Below are positions 1 through 10,035 of a stretch of DNA of 64,000 nt, piece by piece. Below the pieces are notes generated by a model, which was not told the DNA's origin, searched no databases, and worked only from the letters and a program-made list of their open reading frames with translations. The stretch covers positions 1 to 64,000 of the forward strand of contig JAVTVY010047879.1 in assembly GCA_036873755.1 (NCBI GenBank). Reading direction: 5' to 3'. The first letter of the stretch is position 1; each line of letters starts with the position of its first letter. The translations under genes were made by a program, and so were the position numbers. The stretch is from Hanleya hanleyi (lineage: Eukaryota > Mollusca > Polyplacophora > Lepidopleurida > Hanleyidae).

Positions 1-171
1 TTTTTTATCACGTTATTGTTATGACGTTGTTGTTCTGACGTTCATTGATGTTGAATAAAAATTGATGAAAAAACACAAAAAATGATGGGGGTTTGACTTA
101 TTTTTTTATTTAAGTCAACAAGAATGTATAGAATAGGTACAAATAGAATAGTAGTGGTATGGTTAAGGTAC

Positions 172-177
172 AAAAAA
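172..177 (-). terminator. RNA polymerase III terminator of the tRNA-Leu gene
   Basis: Six consecutive T residues on the minus strand lie four bases beyond the discriminator base of the tRNA. This is the normal Pol III stop signal and spacing, so the tRNA gene looks transcribable. Confidence 0.8.
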
Positions 178-181
178 GTTC

Positions 182-266
182 TGTCAGGAGTAGGATTCGA
201 ACCTACGCCAGCTCTTCGCCGACCAGCACTTAATACCGGCGCCTTAGACCACTCGGCCATCCTGAC
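182..266 (-). tRNA. tRNA-Leu, anticodon UAA
   Basis: Supplies leucine for UUA codons. The 85-nt minus-strand sequence folds as a class II tRNA. The 7-bp acceptor stem GTCAGGA/TCCTGAC is perfect, with discriminator A. The D arm contains the A box TGGCCGAGTGGTC. The anticodon stem CCGGT/GCTGG (with G-U pairs) encloses the loop ATTAAGT, giving anticodon TAA. A long variable arm follows, then the T arm GTAGG-TTCGAAT-CCTAC, which includes the B box. There is no intron and CCA is not encoded. A T6 terminator follows. It sits on the same strand as, and 47 bp downstream of, the polymerase ORF stop, which is unusually close. It could be a host gene beside an integrated element or cargo of the element. 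Confidence 0.93.
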
Positions 267-313
267 TTTTACAGTTTTTAACTCGTGTATCAACAGTTAT
301 AGTTCGACATTGT

Positions 314-3300
314 TCACAAGTCCAAGTAAGTGGTGCTCACACCATCGGCCAACACTTTCCGTTTCGGGTAAAAGAAAGAAAAGGCGTCTCGCTGCTGAAT
401 GTACGTCCGCATCTGGTGATCCACCACGCGAAATCCTCGGTTAGTGCCACTCGCACTGGCCCGGCTTTGCAGCACGTTCAAGTACAAGGCTTTGTCGATG
501 TTGGGATCGCGCCGGCTCACCCCTTTGCAGCTAAACTTATTTTCGTCTCCCCCGTAACAGTAATACGTTTTGGAGGAGAGACCAATCATAGCATCCCCAC
601 TCCACTCCAGCTTGAAGAGGCCCGGCGTACGCTTATCGTACTGGTAATGGTCACGTCGAGGTAGCCACTGGTCCTGCTCCGCTTCATACTGGGTACTTAA
701 CTCCGGTTTCACCAGGGACTCCCAATCCGCATTAGAGACGGCCATGTAGGCCGAGTCCGTATCCATCTCCATGAGTTGCCAGTCTGATGGATTAAAATAC
801 ACACCCATGAAATCATACAGAAACTGTAGCATCCTCAGCTTGGCCACCTGATATACCATACATCCAATCTGCAGGGGTAGGTTGTAACGGATAGTCTTCT
901 TGGCTGAAGTGACTTCATAGGTGTCGTCATCAATGACGTCCACGGACCGAAACAGAGGAGAATTCACTTTTTTGCGGGCTTGGGCAGTAGTACAAATGTT
1001 CACGTTCACGTGCTTATCCTGGTTCGTGACTGTTTTTCCATAGTAACCATTGCCCGTCAACTTCCAAGATTCACCGATGATGGCCTGACTCGGGTCTTCA
1101 TCACCTTGACGACGGGCCGACGTCACGATGTCGGCATTCTGCGCAAAACAGGCGTGGGGTACGTATTGTATCACTTGGTATATGTGGGTAATTTCCAAAC
1201 CGTGGTTCATGTACCACTGCAGTAAGGGAGTGCCCAGCAAGATTTTCTCGGCCCACATACTACCAATCAACATCCGTCGAGGTTGAGGCAAACACTCGTG
1301 TTGCTCCGCATAGGCCCTCATGGTGTCCCTAATATCATCCCGACCCACCAGCGTGTTCTTAAAGATGGGAGGACACTGGGCGAAGAGAGGCTTGAGAGTG
1401 TCGGGAACATGCAAATCACATTCGACAAAGCCGTAGAGGTCCACCGAACGAATGGCGTCGAACATCTGTGGCAGACTCAGGAGTCGCCGACGACTCAAGG
1501 GGTACTCGCGCTCTTTTAGGAAACGTCGTAAATGGGGCAGGGCCTGGCACATCGTGTGAAATTCACACTCCCACATTTCAATCAGATGGTACCCTCTCTC
1601 TTTCACATAATCACCGTTCTCCACCACTTCTTCCCGTAATTCTTCCGGTGTTTTTCCACGTCGTTCGTTGAAGCGTCCAGCGCTGAAATGACATCCGTGG
1701 CCGTGCCAATAGCAACCGTAAATTTGGAATACGGTCGATGTCCTACCCACCAGGGCAAACCCATCGACGGGGAGTCGACGATCTCCTATGCGCTTCTCTG
1801 TGGCGTTGGTTTGGTGTCGTATAGTAATTCCCCGTCGATAGGCTTCCCAATCCAACCACTGATCAGCCAGATGCTTGTAGGGCGTGCGTTGCGGTGTAAA
1901 ATGCCGACCTTCCGCCAACCAACGTGTATAATGGCCACTGCGCATAGGTTGGGCCAGCGACCACAGGTACAAGGCATTGGCATCGAAACCGATGATCTTA
2001 GCACAGGGTTTTCCACTGGGGAGAGTAGTGACGTCCTTCTCGTGGTAACGGTGAAAAATTAGACTCGGGCCACCGACAATGTTGTGCTTTAGACAATCAT
2101 GCATGTCTGCATCTTTTTGCTGTATCAGCGAGAAGTACGTAGGACACGCTTGAAAAAGATGGCGAAGCGCTAGACCCGGTAAACTCAAGCACTCCTTGAA
2201 GATATCGACGTGCATCTCACGACGAAAGAGTTGAACCATTTTCTCGGCCGCTTCCAGGAAAGGAACCACATCTAGGTTATTATACCATATCAGGAAATCT
2301 CGCAAGGTGTGCATATGTTGATCGTTCCATACCTTCTGTAGTTCCCGGTACGTGTCTTCGGGACATTCCACTTGCTTCAAATCATCAAAGAACGCATCCC
2401 GGGGTGGCAACTGTGTTTCCTCCAAACAGTCGAGCGTCGATATATACGTGTAAGGGAACCTCCCTTTGGTTTGTGCACAGTCATACGCCTTCACCCACTG
2501 TTCATAGCTATAATTAGGAGCTAAGTAGTTCCGTACATCCAGGAAATGGAGTGATGTGGTAGTCAGGGCCATATGATTATTGATCTTCTTGATGACGGAC
2601 TTGAGGGTATTCGCCTGGGCCAAGTAGGGGTAAAGAAATTTCTTCACCATGTTCAAATCATAGCGTCCCGAGTTGAAACCTAGCACCGGTAACTGGCCTA
2701 GATATTGTAGGAAGCGCACTTTCAATTTCTCCGCATACGGTTTCGGTAAAGGCACATCCTGCGACTGCAGGGGCTGCGACTCCGGCTCCGACTCGGACTC
2801 GGACTCTTCATCGTCACTAAACGCTACACCCGGTATAGGAATCCGATCGTCCAGTTGGTCCAGTACGTCCTCGAACTTGGACACCAATAGTTCTGTACTA
2901 GCCGCACTGACTTCCTCTAAATACTCCATCATGCGGGTGATCAACTCATGGGAATCCCCAGTGGAAACGAAACATACCGGTGCAGCGTCATAGCCAGGTA
3001 CGTTGCTGGAAATACTGACACTCAGAGGAATATGGCGCTGCGTCCACTGCGTTTTCGCTGAAAACATGTCCATGGGCTCCAACAGGGCCTCAAAATCGTA
3101 ACACGCCCGGTAGGGAAAATAACGATCCGCCTCCGGTATGATAAGACCCTCATCGGCCAGTTCCTGGAAAATAGTAGGCGTATTATGATACACACCACCC
3201 GGATATACTCGCTTCACCACGTTCGTACAGATTTTCTCGTGGCGATGTAAGTCGCGAGGACGTTTAAACACCCGATGGCATTGGGCACAACTGTAAGGCT

Positions 3301-3985
3301 GAGCGTACTGGCTCATATTGTAGATCAGCGAAAAATGACTCACGCCATTGTCGTCGAACACATTGACTTTCATTGTAGCAGCATACCGTTCTGTTGAACG
3401 ACGAACCAATTCAGCCACAAATGTATCCTCCTCCTCGCATCGTAATCGGTATACAAAGATATTGATGTTGAACAGTGTTTCCACGTCATCCAATTTCTTG
3501 AACGGCACTCCACGGAAGTGCCGCTTATCCAAGTCTTGCTGCTGTAAATACTGTTCCCAATAGTCATTGGCCACTCTGTCACAAGCCTGGGGGTCACACT
3601 CGTCCACATGCACGGCCAAACACCGAAACAGACATTTCCGGTCTTTGTAGGGCCCATGTTGCCCTCCTGTTAATGCATACAGGCCGTATCGATGAAGCAA
3701 CCAAGGGGGTAGTAGTACAGGAGCACCGATAGGATGATCTCTCATTTTGGTGACGAAAAATGTGACGTTGGTCACCATTTCCACAAGCCATTGGGTATTG
3801 GGGCGTTGCAACCGGGCCCATTCCAATGGATCCAACGTAGTGAGTTGGTCGATGAGTGGCTGCAGAGAAATCGCATCCGTCACCGTGAACGGCTGATCAA
3901 ACACATAGGTATTATTGCTGGGATAATAATACCGCACCTGGTCCGTCTCCTTGTGCCGTAAAATGTACCCGAATGTCATATTCAA
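314..3985 (-). CDS. Family B DNA polymerase, protein-primed/Polinton-adintovirus type, mobile-element derived
   Basis: A 1223-codon open frame for a replicative DNA polymerase of the DNA_pol_B_2 type, which copies linear element genomes. Motifs by residue: OTU-like cysteine-protease signature with Cys near 118-122 and His 217; C2H2-like finger about 233-253; Exo I DFEAL about 297; Exo II GFNSGRYD about 436-443; Exo III YNNLD about 568-572; polymerase motif A GFDANALYLW about 666-675; motif B KLTGNGYYG about 975-983; motif C MDTDSAY about 1074-1080. All catalytic acids are present. Between motifs A and B (about 740-815) is an insert with VDGF, GCYWHGHGC and GYHLIEMWECEF, reminiscent of VSR/PD-(D/E)XK nuclease folds. 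An acidic Ser/Glu tract lies at 390-405. The first codon is TTG; the conserved N-terminus seems to continue into the overlapping upstream frame, so the true start is probably there. No integrase, capsid or ATPase gene is in the window. It is much more GC-rich than the DNA around it. Family call is from motifs, not a search. Confidence 0.85.
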   Translation of the reverse strand: MNMTFGYILRHKETDQVRYYYPSNNTYVFDQPFTVTDAISLQPLIDQLTTLDPLEWARLQRPNTQWLVEMVTNVTFFVTKMRDHPIGAPVLLPPWLLHRYGLYALTGGQHGPYKDRKCLFRCLAVHVDECDPQACDRVANDYWEQYLQQQDLDKRHFRGVPFKKLDDVETLFNINIFVYRLRCEEEDTFVAELVRRSTERYAATMKVNVFDDNGVSHFSLIYNMSQYAQPYSCAQCHRVFKRPRDLHRHEKICTNVVKRVYPGGVYHNTPTIFQELADEGLIIPEADRYFPYRACYDFEALLEPMDMFSAKTQWTQRHIPLSVSISSNVPGYDAAPVCFVSTGDSHELITRMMEYLEEVSAASTELLVSKFEDVLDQLDDRIPIPGVAFSDDEESESESEPESQPLQSQDVPLPKPYAEKLKVRFLQYLGQLPVLGFNSGRYDLNMVKKFLYPYLAQANTLKSVIKKINNHMALTTTSLHFLDVRNYLAPNYSYEQWVKAYDCAQTKGRFPYTYISTLDCLEETQLPPRDAFFDDLKQVECPEDTYRELQKVWNDQHMHTLRDFLIWYNNLDVVPFLEAAEKMVQLFRREMHVDIFKECLSLPGLALRHLFQACPTYFSLIQQKDADMHDCLKHNIVGGPSLIFHRYHEKDVTTLPSGKPCAKIIGFDANALYLWSLAQPMRSGHYTRWLAEGRHFTPQRTPYKHLADQWLDWEAYRRGITIRHQTNATEKRIGDRRLPVDGFALVGRTSTVFQIYGCYWHGHGCHFSAGRFNERRGKTPEELREEVVENGDYVKERGYHLIEMWECEFHTMCQALPHLRRFLKEREYPLSRRRLLSLPQMFDAIRSVDLYGFVECDLHVPDTLKPLFAQCPPIFKNTLVGRDDIRDTMRAYAEQHECLPQPRRMLIGSMWAEKILLGTPLLQWYMNHGLEITHIYQVIQYVPHACFAQNADIVTSARRQGDEDPSQAIIGESWKLTGNGYYGKTVTNQDKHVNVNICTTAQARKKVNSPLFRSVDVIDDDTYEVTSAKKTIRYNLPLQIGCMVYQVAKLRMLQFLYDFMGVYFNPSDWQLMEMDTDSAYMAVSNADWESLVKPELSTQYEAEQDQWLPRRDHYQYDKRTPGLFKLEWSGDAMIGLSSKTYYCYGGDENKFSCKGVSRRDPNIDKALYLNVLQSRASASGTNRGFRVVDHQMRTYIQQRDAFSFFYPKRKVLADGVSTTYLDL

Positions 3986-4205
3986 CTGTCACCTGATCTG
4001 TGAAAATATTCTCGGCATAGGTAGACAGATACGTGAGGTCCTGCAGTCGAAAGTTATACAAGTCCAATAGACGACGGTCACGGTGAAAACAATGGCGTAT
4101 GGTAGCCCAGTGACGTCGATAAATGTCCCTGACACGCTCGTCTTCAGGCAAGACTTCAACAGGAGGTGCTGCTGGGTCCCAGGGAAAATCTTCTCCACGT
4201 CTCAT
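3912..4205 (-). CDS. Upstream frame with the probable N-terminus of the polymerase (frame break)
   Basis: A 97-codon ATG-initiated minus-strand ORF that overlaps the first 74 bases of the polymerase frame. Its composition (charged, aromatic, with DIYRRHWATIRHCF and DLYNFRLQDLTYL) looks like real protein, and the last coding-like part runs into the point where the polymerase frame becomes conserved (near 3985). The simplest reading is that both were one polymerase gene, broken by a single-base indel near 3985; programmed frameshifting or a sequencing error are alternatives. No separate domain is recognised. Its ATG lies just inside a GCAG-rich microsatellite, so any promoter is not obvious. 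Confidence 0.55.
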   Translation of the reverse strand: MRRGEDFPWDPAAPPVEVLPEDERVRDIYRRHWATIRHCFHRDRRLLDLYNFRLQDLTYLSTYAENIFTDQVTVEYDIRVHFTAQGDGPGAVLLSQQ

Positions 4206-4228
4206 GCTTTCGTCTCATACAAGCGGAT

Positions 4229-4327
4229 AGGCAAGCAGGCAGGCAGACAGGCAGGCAGACAGGCAGGCAGACAGGCTGGTCAGGTCAATCAGGCAGGTAG
4301 GCTGGTGAGGTCAATCAGGCAGGTAGT
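4229..4327. repeat. GGCA-type microsatellite with two larger units
   Basis: A 12-bp unit gcaggcagacag is repeated three to four times, followed by two direct copies of a roughly 28-bp unit beginning aggctggtcaggtcaatcag. Confidence 0.9.
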
Positions 4328-4380
4328 GCAATGAATACACCCCACCCCTAAAAATCGCCTGCTTTTATACGTTTTTCTAC

Positions 4381-4795
4381 AATCCGCCATCTTAAACCCA
4401 CCACCCACCACCACCTCCCACATCCGTCATCTTAAACCCACCACCCACCACCACCACCCACATCCGCCATCTTAAACCCACCACCCACCACCACCTCCCA
4501 CATCCGCCATCTTAAACCCACCACCACCTCCCACAGGCCGCTATCTTAAACCCACCACCCACCACCACCTCCCACATCCGCCATCTTAAACCCACCACCC
4601 ACCACCACCTCCCACAGGCCGCCATCTCCCACATCCGCCATCTTAAACCCACCACCCACCACCACCTCCCACATCCGCCATCTTAAACCCACCACCCACC
4701 ACCACCTCCCACATCCGCCATCTTAAACCCACCACCCACCACCACCTCCCACATCCGCCATCTTAAACCCACCACCCACCACCACCTCCCACAAT
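4381..4795. repeat. 40-bp minisatellite
   Basis: About ten copies of a 40-bp unit that contains ccgccatcttaaaccc followed by accacc runs. Some copies are shortened by 8-10 bp and the spacer alternates between acatccg and acaggcc. The array is strongly strand-asymmetric (pyrimidine and C rich on the plus strand) and lies directly upstream of the polymerase gene. Confidence 0.92.
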
Positions 4796-7130
4796 GACCC
4801 CTGTGACAGAATACTCGCTTCTGATTGGCTGTCGCTGTGGCGTCACAGAGGTCATATGCAAATTTCTGAGGTCAATTAGGCTCAGATTGGGTAGACACTA
4901 CTACTAAGAGCATTCGCAAAATCTCTCTAAAACTGCTTAGGCCTAGTGCACCAAATACTAATCCCGCCAGCCCGACCTTCGCTGCACAGTTTTGTATCTA
5001 TCCATTCCAGATTCAAAGTGTTTAAAAGCAAATGGTCCATATTACACGATATCATTGATAAATGATGTGCATTCGCAGACAAGTCATTTCAAGTCCTGCT
5101 TATTGATCAGTGTTAACCAACTCACTTATTGTTTACCCATACTTGGACACATGGAAACTTAGCAATTTCCACACTTCCGGTCGGGCTCTACCAGGAACTA
5201 AAATTCACTAGTTGCCATAATCCTGGCACGTTGTCTTCATGTTAAAAATGCCTCAAAACAATGCCCAATCATTGCCATATGAGCAGCAGTAGAGTTTAGG
5301 GTAGTTCGCTACCCAGGGAAGAGAGAAATGAGAGCGACATGGGAGTGAATGAGTATACAAAATTGTTTTTGTGGCATTCTTTCGAGAATGTTAACATCCA
5401 TGTCATTGTCATTTTGCTTGGTTCGCGTGAGTAGATGTATTTAAATGGAGCCGCCCGGTCATCACCTAGAAAACTCATTTCCGTCAGTTAACGTCAATGA
5501 TGACTGGTGAGTATATTGGCATTTCAAAGGGAAGCATCTTGGAATAGCAACTGCTTCAGTTACCGAATGAAGAACGTCATTTTTTTATTATCTAGATACC
5601 AATGAAGTGAACACACACGATTGATTGACTTGTTATGTGAAAATAAAGCCGCGATCAACAAGCTATGGATCCCTATTTTGAATGCTAGGCACAGCTGAAA
5701 ATGATTCTAACGTTTCTGTTTCTGGGGTTATTTCTGAGGACGAAAGCTGAGTTGAATATACGTGCTTGATGGGCTCATATTTCCATCGTCCAGTGACCAA
5801 CAATTAAGGCGAAGTAAACTTATGAGTCAAAATGCTGGCTGTGTGATCTTCATGGTAGATGTTCACTGCATTATATTTGAAATATAAGCTTATTCATAAA
5901 TCAACGGAAAAACCATTGAAATACAATGGCATATTAGTTAAAGCTACGTATGTTGCCGAAGAATTCTGCTGAAAACAATTTCAGTCATATTGAACGAAAA
6001 TCCGAATGATTCGTGCTGTTTGTAGACAGAACAAAATTTTTACTCCTTATGAATATGATATCGTTTATTTCCACTTTTTTCAACTTTAACTGTCGTTTTA
6101 ACAAGGTCGAAGGAAATTTATTGCGTTTTCTTTAAATCTCTTAAAAACAAAACCGTCCGTGTAAACTCTGAGGTATGACTAAAACTGAACTAGTGTTAGC
6201 ACTTGAAACCCTTGTGTACTGTTCAAGACTTGTGCACAACACACTAGGAATCAGTGTGGTCGTCGAAGGTGATCTAGGTTAACCAATGCCTGTTCCCTCG
6301 TCTATCATGTTTAAGTGTGAAACACTTATTTCAAAGAGATTCTTAAAACAGGAGACGAAGATAATCAGAGAATAGTCATGATGGACGACACTCATTAGCT
6401 CAAGCTTTTTTGCGTTAGATAGACTTTCAAACTGTGTAAAGTAGTAGTGAAACTGTTCCCAGGTTGTAGAATAACATATGCTTCTACTTTTTCCATAAAG
6501 ATGATGTTGGTCTAAATCTTTAAAATATTCTCATTTTCATATTCACTGCTAGATATAATGTGGAATGTCAATACCGCGACCAAGTAAACTCGAATGGAAC
6601 GCCTTCCACACTCGACATCGTCTGGTGTGTTACCTGAATTTTGAGATGGCATCGGCGTGTCGTGGTATGTAGTTAGTGACGATTGCGAAGAAAAATCTCG
6701 ATGGCATGGATCTCATACTGATAAAATTTAATGACTCATTTGAACCGAGGTGTTCAGATCAGCGGTAAATAGGATCTACCCATAATTCATAGGAGGAGGA
6801 TGTCTCAACAATACTATGTAGTTAATGTCGGATGTGAGGCATTTTAACTTTAAAATGTCCCCTATACAAAAGTTTACCAGGAAATACAGCTAGTTTTATT
6901 AACGTGTAATTTGTGCACAATCTTTCCGGACAGGACATCGTCACGAGATTGCGACCGCTGGCATTTGTGGTCCCTACTGCAGTTTAAGGGCTATTTCATT
7001 GTCAGCCTGAGCGATGATGATTCGACGACTTGAATTCCTCTTGTTTCGCTGGAATTAATGAGCATTGTTGGTCTTTCTCTTCCAAGAAATACCTCGATTT
7101 ATTTTTATATCGACTTGGATTTGAGTACTT
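4796..7130. other. AT-rich DNA without recognisable gene
   Basis: No ORF longer than about 60 codons with coding-like composition, no RNA gene and no tandem array. It contains one fragment of dispersed repeat A (4930-5130). Confidence 0.7.
4930..5130 (+). repeat. Dispersed repeat A, 3' portion
   Basis: Matches 8440-8640 by eye: both carry gcttaggcct, then caaatactaat-like, cagttttgtatctatccatt, then aaatggtccatattacacgat-like words in the same order with scattered substitutions. Confidence 0.7.
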
Positions 7131-7720
7131 GAACCTATCAAGACTGAGCGGGGTGAGGCATTATGGCTACATTATCAAACTTTCTACCCTATCCCCGAAA
7201 CGACAATAAAGAGCTGATACTCCGTGAGTTTATCATATTGGGACCAAATTGAGCCTATTTCCATAACACCGGAGCAGACGATCATGGGCGAATTCAAAAT
7301 GGCGGTCATGTGAGGGATGTTTGTCCGGGGCGGTCATGTGAGGGATGTTTGTCCGGGGCGGTCATGTGAGGGATGTTTGTCCGGGGCGGTCATGTGAGGG
7401 ATGTTTGTCCGGGGCGGTCATGTGAGGGATGTTTTCCCGGGGCGGTCATGTGAGGGATGTTTTTCCGGGAGGGAATGTGGGCAAAAATATTTTATTTCAC
7501 TTGATTTTACCATTTACTAATTTATCGTGTACTGTTTGCGCAGAAATTAAATATAATTCGAAAAAAATCGATTAAAATGCCTTGTTGAAAATGAAGGCAC
7601 TATGACGTCATCAAAGCGACGATTTTTGCTAAATTTTCTGGTAGAGCTTGACTCAAGGGTATAATGTGGTTTAGCTCTCTAGCTCAAGAAAATGACCCCC
7701 AGACCTGGGCAGGCCAGGTA
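7130..7720 (+). repeat. Dispersed repeat B, copy 1
   Basis: Collinear with 40800-41340: both have tctaccctatc/tctactctatc, then gtttatcatattggg, atcatgggcg/atcatgggtg, an AT-rich stretch with aaaaaatcg, a 'ctcaagggtata' word and a final aagaaaatgac/gatcagaaaaat segment. Copy 1 contains the 28-bp array that copy 2 lacks. Confidence 0.65.
7303..7470 (+). repeat. 28-bp tandem array, six units
   Basis: Units start at 7303, 7331, 7359, 7387, 7415 and 7443 and carry cggtcatgtgagggatgttt. The first four are identical; the last two differ by a few bases near gtccgggg. The array lies inside repeat B and its flank atggcggtcatgtg suggests it expanded from repeat B sequence. Confidence 0.95.
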
Positions 7721-8640
7721 GGTTTAAACATCTCGTGAAAGTGAGACTTGCACAATTTTATGTAGCCATTAGGCAGCCAACATTTTCACCTCAAATTTAG
7801 ACTGTTCATACCATTCTGAATACGTTAACTAAACATTATCCAGAACCGCTTACCAGTATTCAGAATGCCGGAACGTGTTTTATTATAACAGTTAAATGAA
7901 ATGACCAAATTATTGCATATCCATTTCCACCATTAGTGCAATCTAACACAAACCCATGTAAACAATTCACGAAGAGGACAAATAATTTGATTTTGATTCT
8001 CATTGTATTTCAAAATCTGACAAGTCCGTGGACAGTAGTTGGCTGAAAAATGACTTCATCAAGCTTTTAAATATTTACACCCTTCGCTATTAGGCCACAC
8101 AAATGTTTGCAAAATTCATTTTCTATACGGCTTTGGACAACCTAATTCAAATCACCAAATTTGCACAGTGAAATTAATCATGAAGTATGAACGTGTTAAC
8201 CCGTTGTGGACTCTCATGGGACTTTGATCAGGCGATATTGACTGATTGCATCTTATTTCAAAGCCATTTAATCGCTCAAGGGGTTAGAATATATATGTAT
8301 ACTTCACATCGTCGGGTATGGATAATACCCCCTTGCTGCATAACGACACGGTTCTGTTTTGATCGATGATTTTAGTAAAAACATGCATCATTTAGAATAC
8401 GGTCATCCACAAATTCTAAAGTGTCCTGGAAATTGCTTAGGCCTGATGTATCAAATACTACTCCGGCCATCCTGACATTCGTTGCTCAGTTTTGTATCTA
8501 TCCATTTCAGATTGAAGGTGTTTGGTAGTAAATGGACTATATTACATATAGTAAATGGACTATATTACATATAGTAAATGGACTATATTACACGATAATA
8601 TAGACGTATGTGCAGGAGTGACAATCCAAGTACTTCTTCT
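7720..8640 (+). repeat. Dispersed repeat A, copy 1
   Basis: Collinear, diverged match to 31700-32640 and 42520-43660. Shared words in order include gagacttgcacaat-like, cagccaa, gaacgtgttttattataa-like, ttcacgaagagga, catcaagctttcaaatatttacacccttcgct (in pieces) and gaacgtgttaa. In 8526-8600 a 24-bp unit (tagtaaatggactatattac) is repeated three times. No coding signal. Confidence 0.7.
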
Positions 8641-8706
8641 TGAAAAGTGAACAAGTCTCTTATTGTGTAGCTATATTTTAACCCTATTTAAAATTTAAAC
8701 TTCTTT

Positions 8707-9600
8707 CAACCCTATTGATGAGGGCCCTTCAGGAGGTAAAAGCATTTTGGGAGAGGTATTGCGTCACTATTTCTAAAAACTCTGGCGTTGAATGTATGTG
8801 GATATTGAAAAACTAAAAACGTCTTACGGAAGAACTTGATGCTAAAGGTCACATACCGTACAGACATGTATCCACATGGGATTTTTCGACTCTCTGTACT
8901 GCAATCCCTCATCAGGAACTTATCGACCGTCTAAGTTCATTAATAGTATCTGTGTTCAAGAAAACTGACCGTAGATATATTATATATGTCGGAAGCCATA
9001 AAGCATTCTTTAGCTCTACTACATACAAGAGATATCATTTCATGGGATGTTTCTTTGTTTATAGAGTTGCTTGAATTTCTCATTAAAAATATCTATGTGA
9101 AATTTGGCAACACAATATATCAGCAGTATATAGGTTTTCCAATGGGTACTAATTGTGCACCCCTGTTGGCTGACCTGTATCTGTTCTCTTATGAATAGGA
9201 CTATATTCAGACGCTTTCAAAAACCGATCCATTCAAAGCCCGTTCCTTGTCATTCACCAAACGATATATAGACGATCTTCTCGCTGTGGATAATCGCTAT
9301 ATAAATGACACAGTGAAGGATATATATCCACCTTCACTGGATTTGATGGAAACTACAGATAGCCCTACAGGCACATCATATTTATATCTATATCTCTATA
9401 AAAATGAAGCGGGCATTCTATCTCGTCGACTTCATGACAAAAGAGATGATTACAATTTCGACATTGTAAACTATCCCTTTCTGGACAGTAATATTCCAGT
9501 GGGCCTGCATATGGCGTATACATATCTCGCCTAGTAGCATTTGCTGGACCATGTGTTGAATGTGACGATTTTAATCAACGTCGAAACGGTTTCATTCATA
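8707..9600 (+). pseudogene. Penelope-like reverse transcriptase, broken copy 1
   Basis: Remnant of an RT of the same family as 54061-55264. Recognisable pieces are the palm region with FGNTIYQQ and GFPMGTNCAPLLADLYLF (8986-9198 frame) and the catalytic-loop region TKRYIDDLLAVDN (about 9256-9297) followed by the thumb-like YDKRDD/HDKRDDYNFDIVN. The first segment (8707-8985) aligns at DNA level with the minus-strand copy at 55010-54720 and is broken by stops. The tyr-ile-asp-asp box is intact, but an extra T near 9043, a stop at about 9196 and a further frame change disable it. The 3' end stops shortly before the satellite and lacks the family's tail. Confidence 0.8.
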
Positions 9601-9711
9601 CTAGATATTAGAATGAATAACCAAAAATGCACGCGAGCATGAGACTAGTAATCCTCGATGACAAATATACGGTTCATGATTTGCCTGTGACAAATTCGTT
9701 TAATAAAGTAT

Positions 9712-10035
9712 AGCTAGCCATTATAAAGTACATCCACCACTCATCTTGATACAGACAGCCATTATAAAGAACATCCACCAGTCATCTTATTACAGACAGC
9801 CATTATAACATACATCTACCACTCATCTTATTACATACAGCCATTATAAAGTACGTTCACCACTCATCGTATTACATACAGCCATTATAACGTACATCGA
9901 CCATTCATCTTGTTACAGACAGTCATTATAAAGTACATCCACCACTCATCTTGATACAGATAGCCATTATAAAGGACATCCGCCAGTCATCTTATTACAG
10001 ACAGCCATTATAACATCCATCCACCACTCAATACA
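9712..10035 (+). repeat. Satellite, diverged 41-bp monomers
   Basis: About seven 41-bp units beginning agccattataaagtacatcc and containing cactcatcttattacagac. They differ from one another at several positions each. The unit at about 10000-10035 has lost 5 bp (cactcaatacagac) and so is 36 bp: the transition to the next array. Confidence 0.93.
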
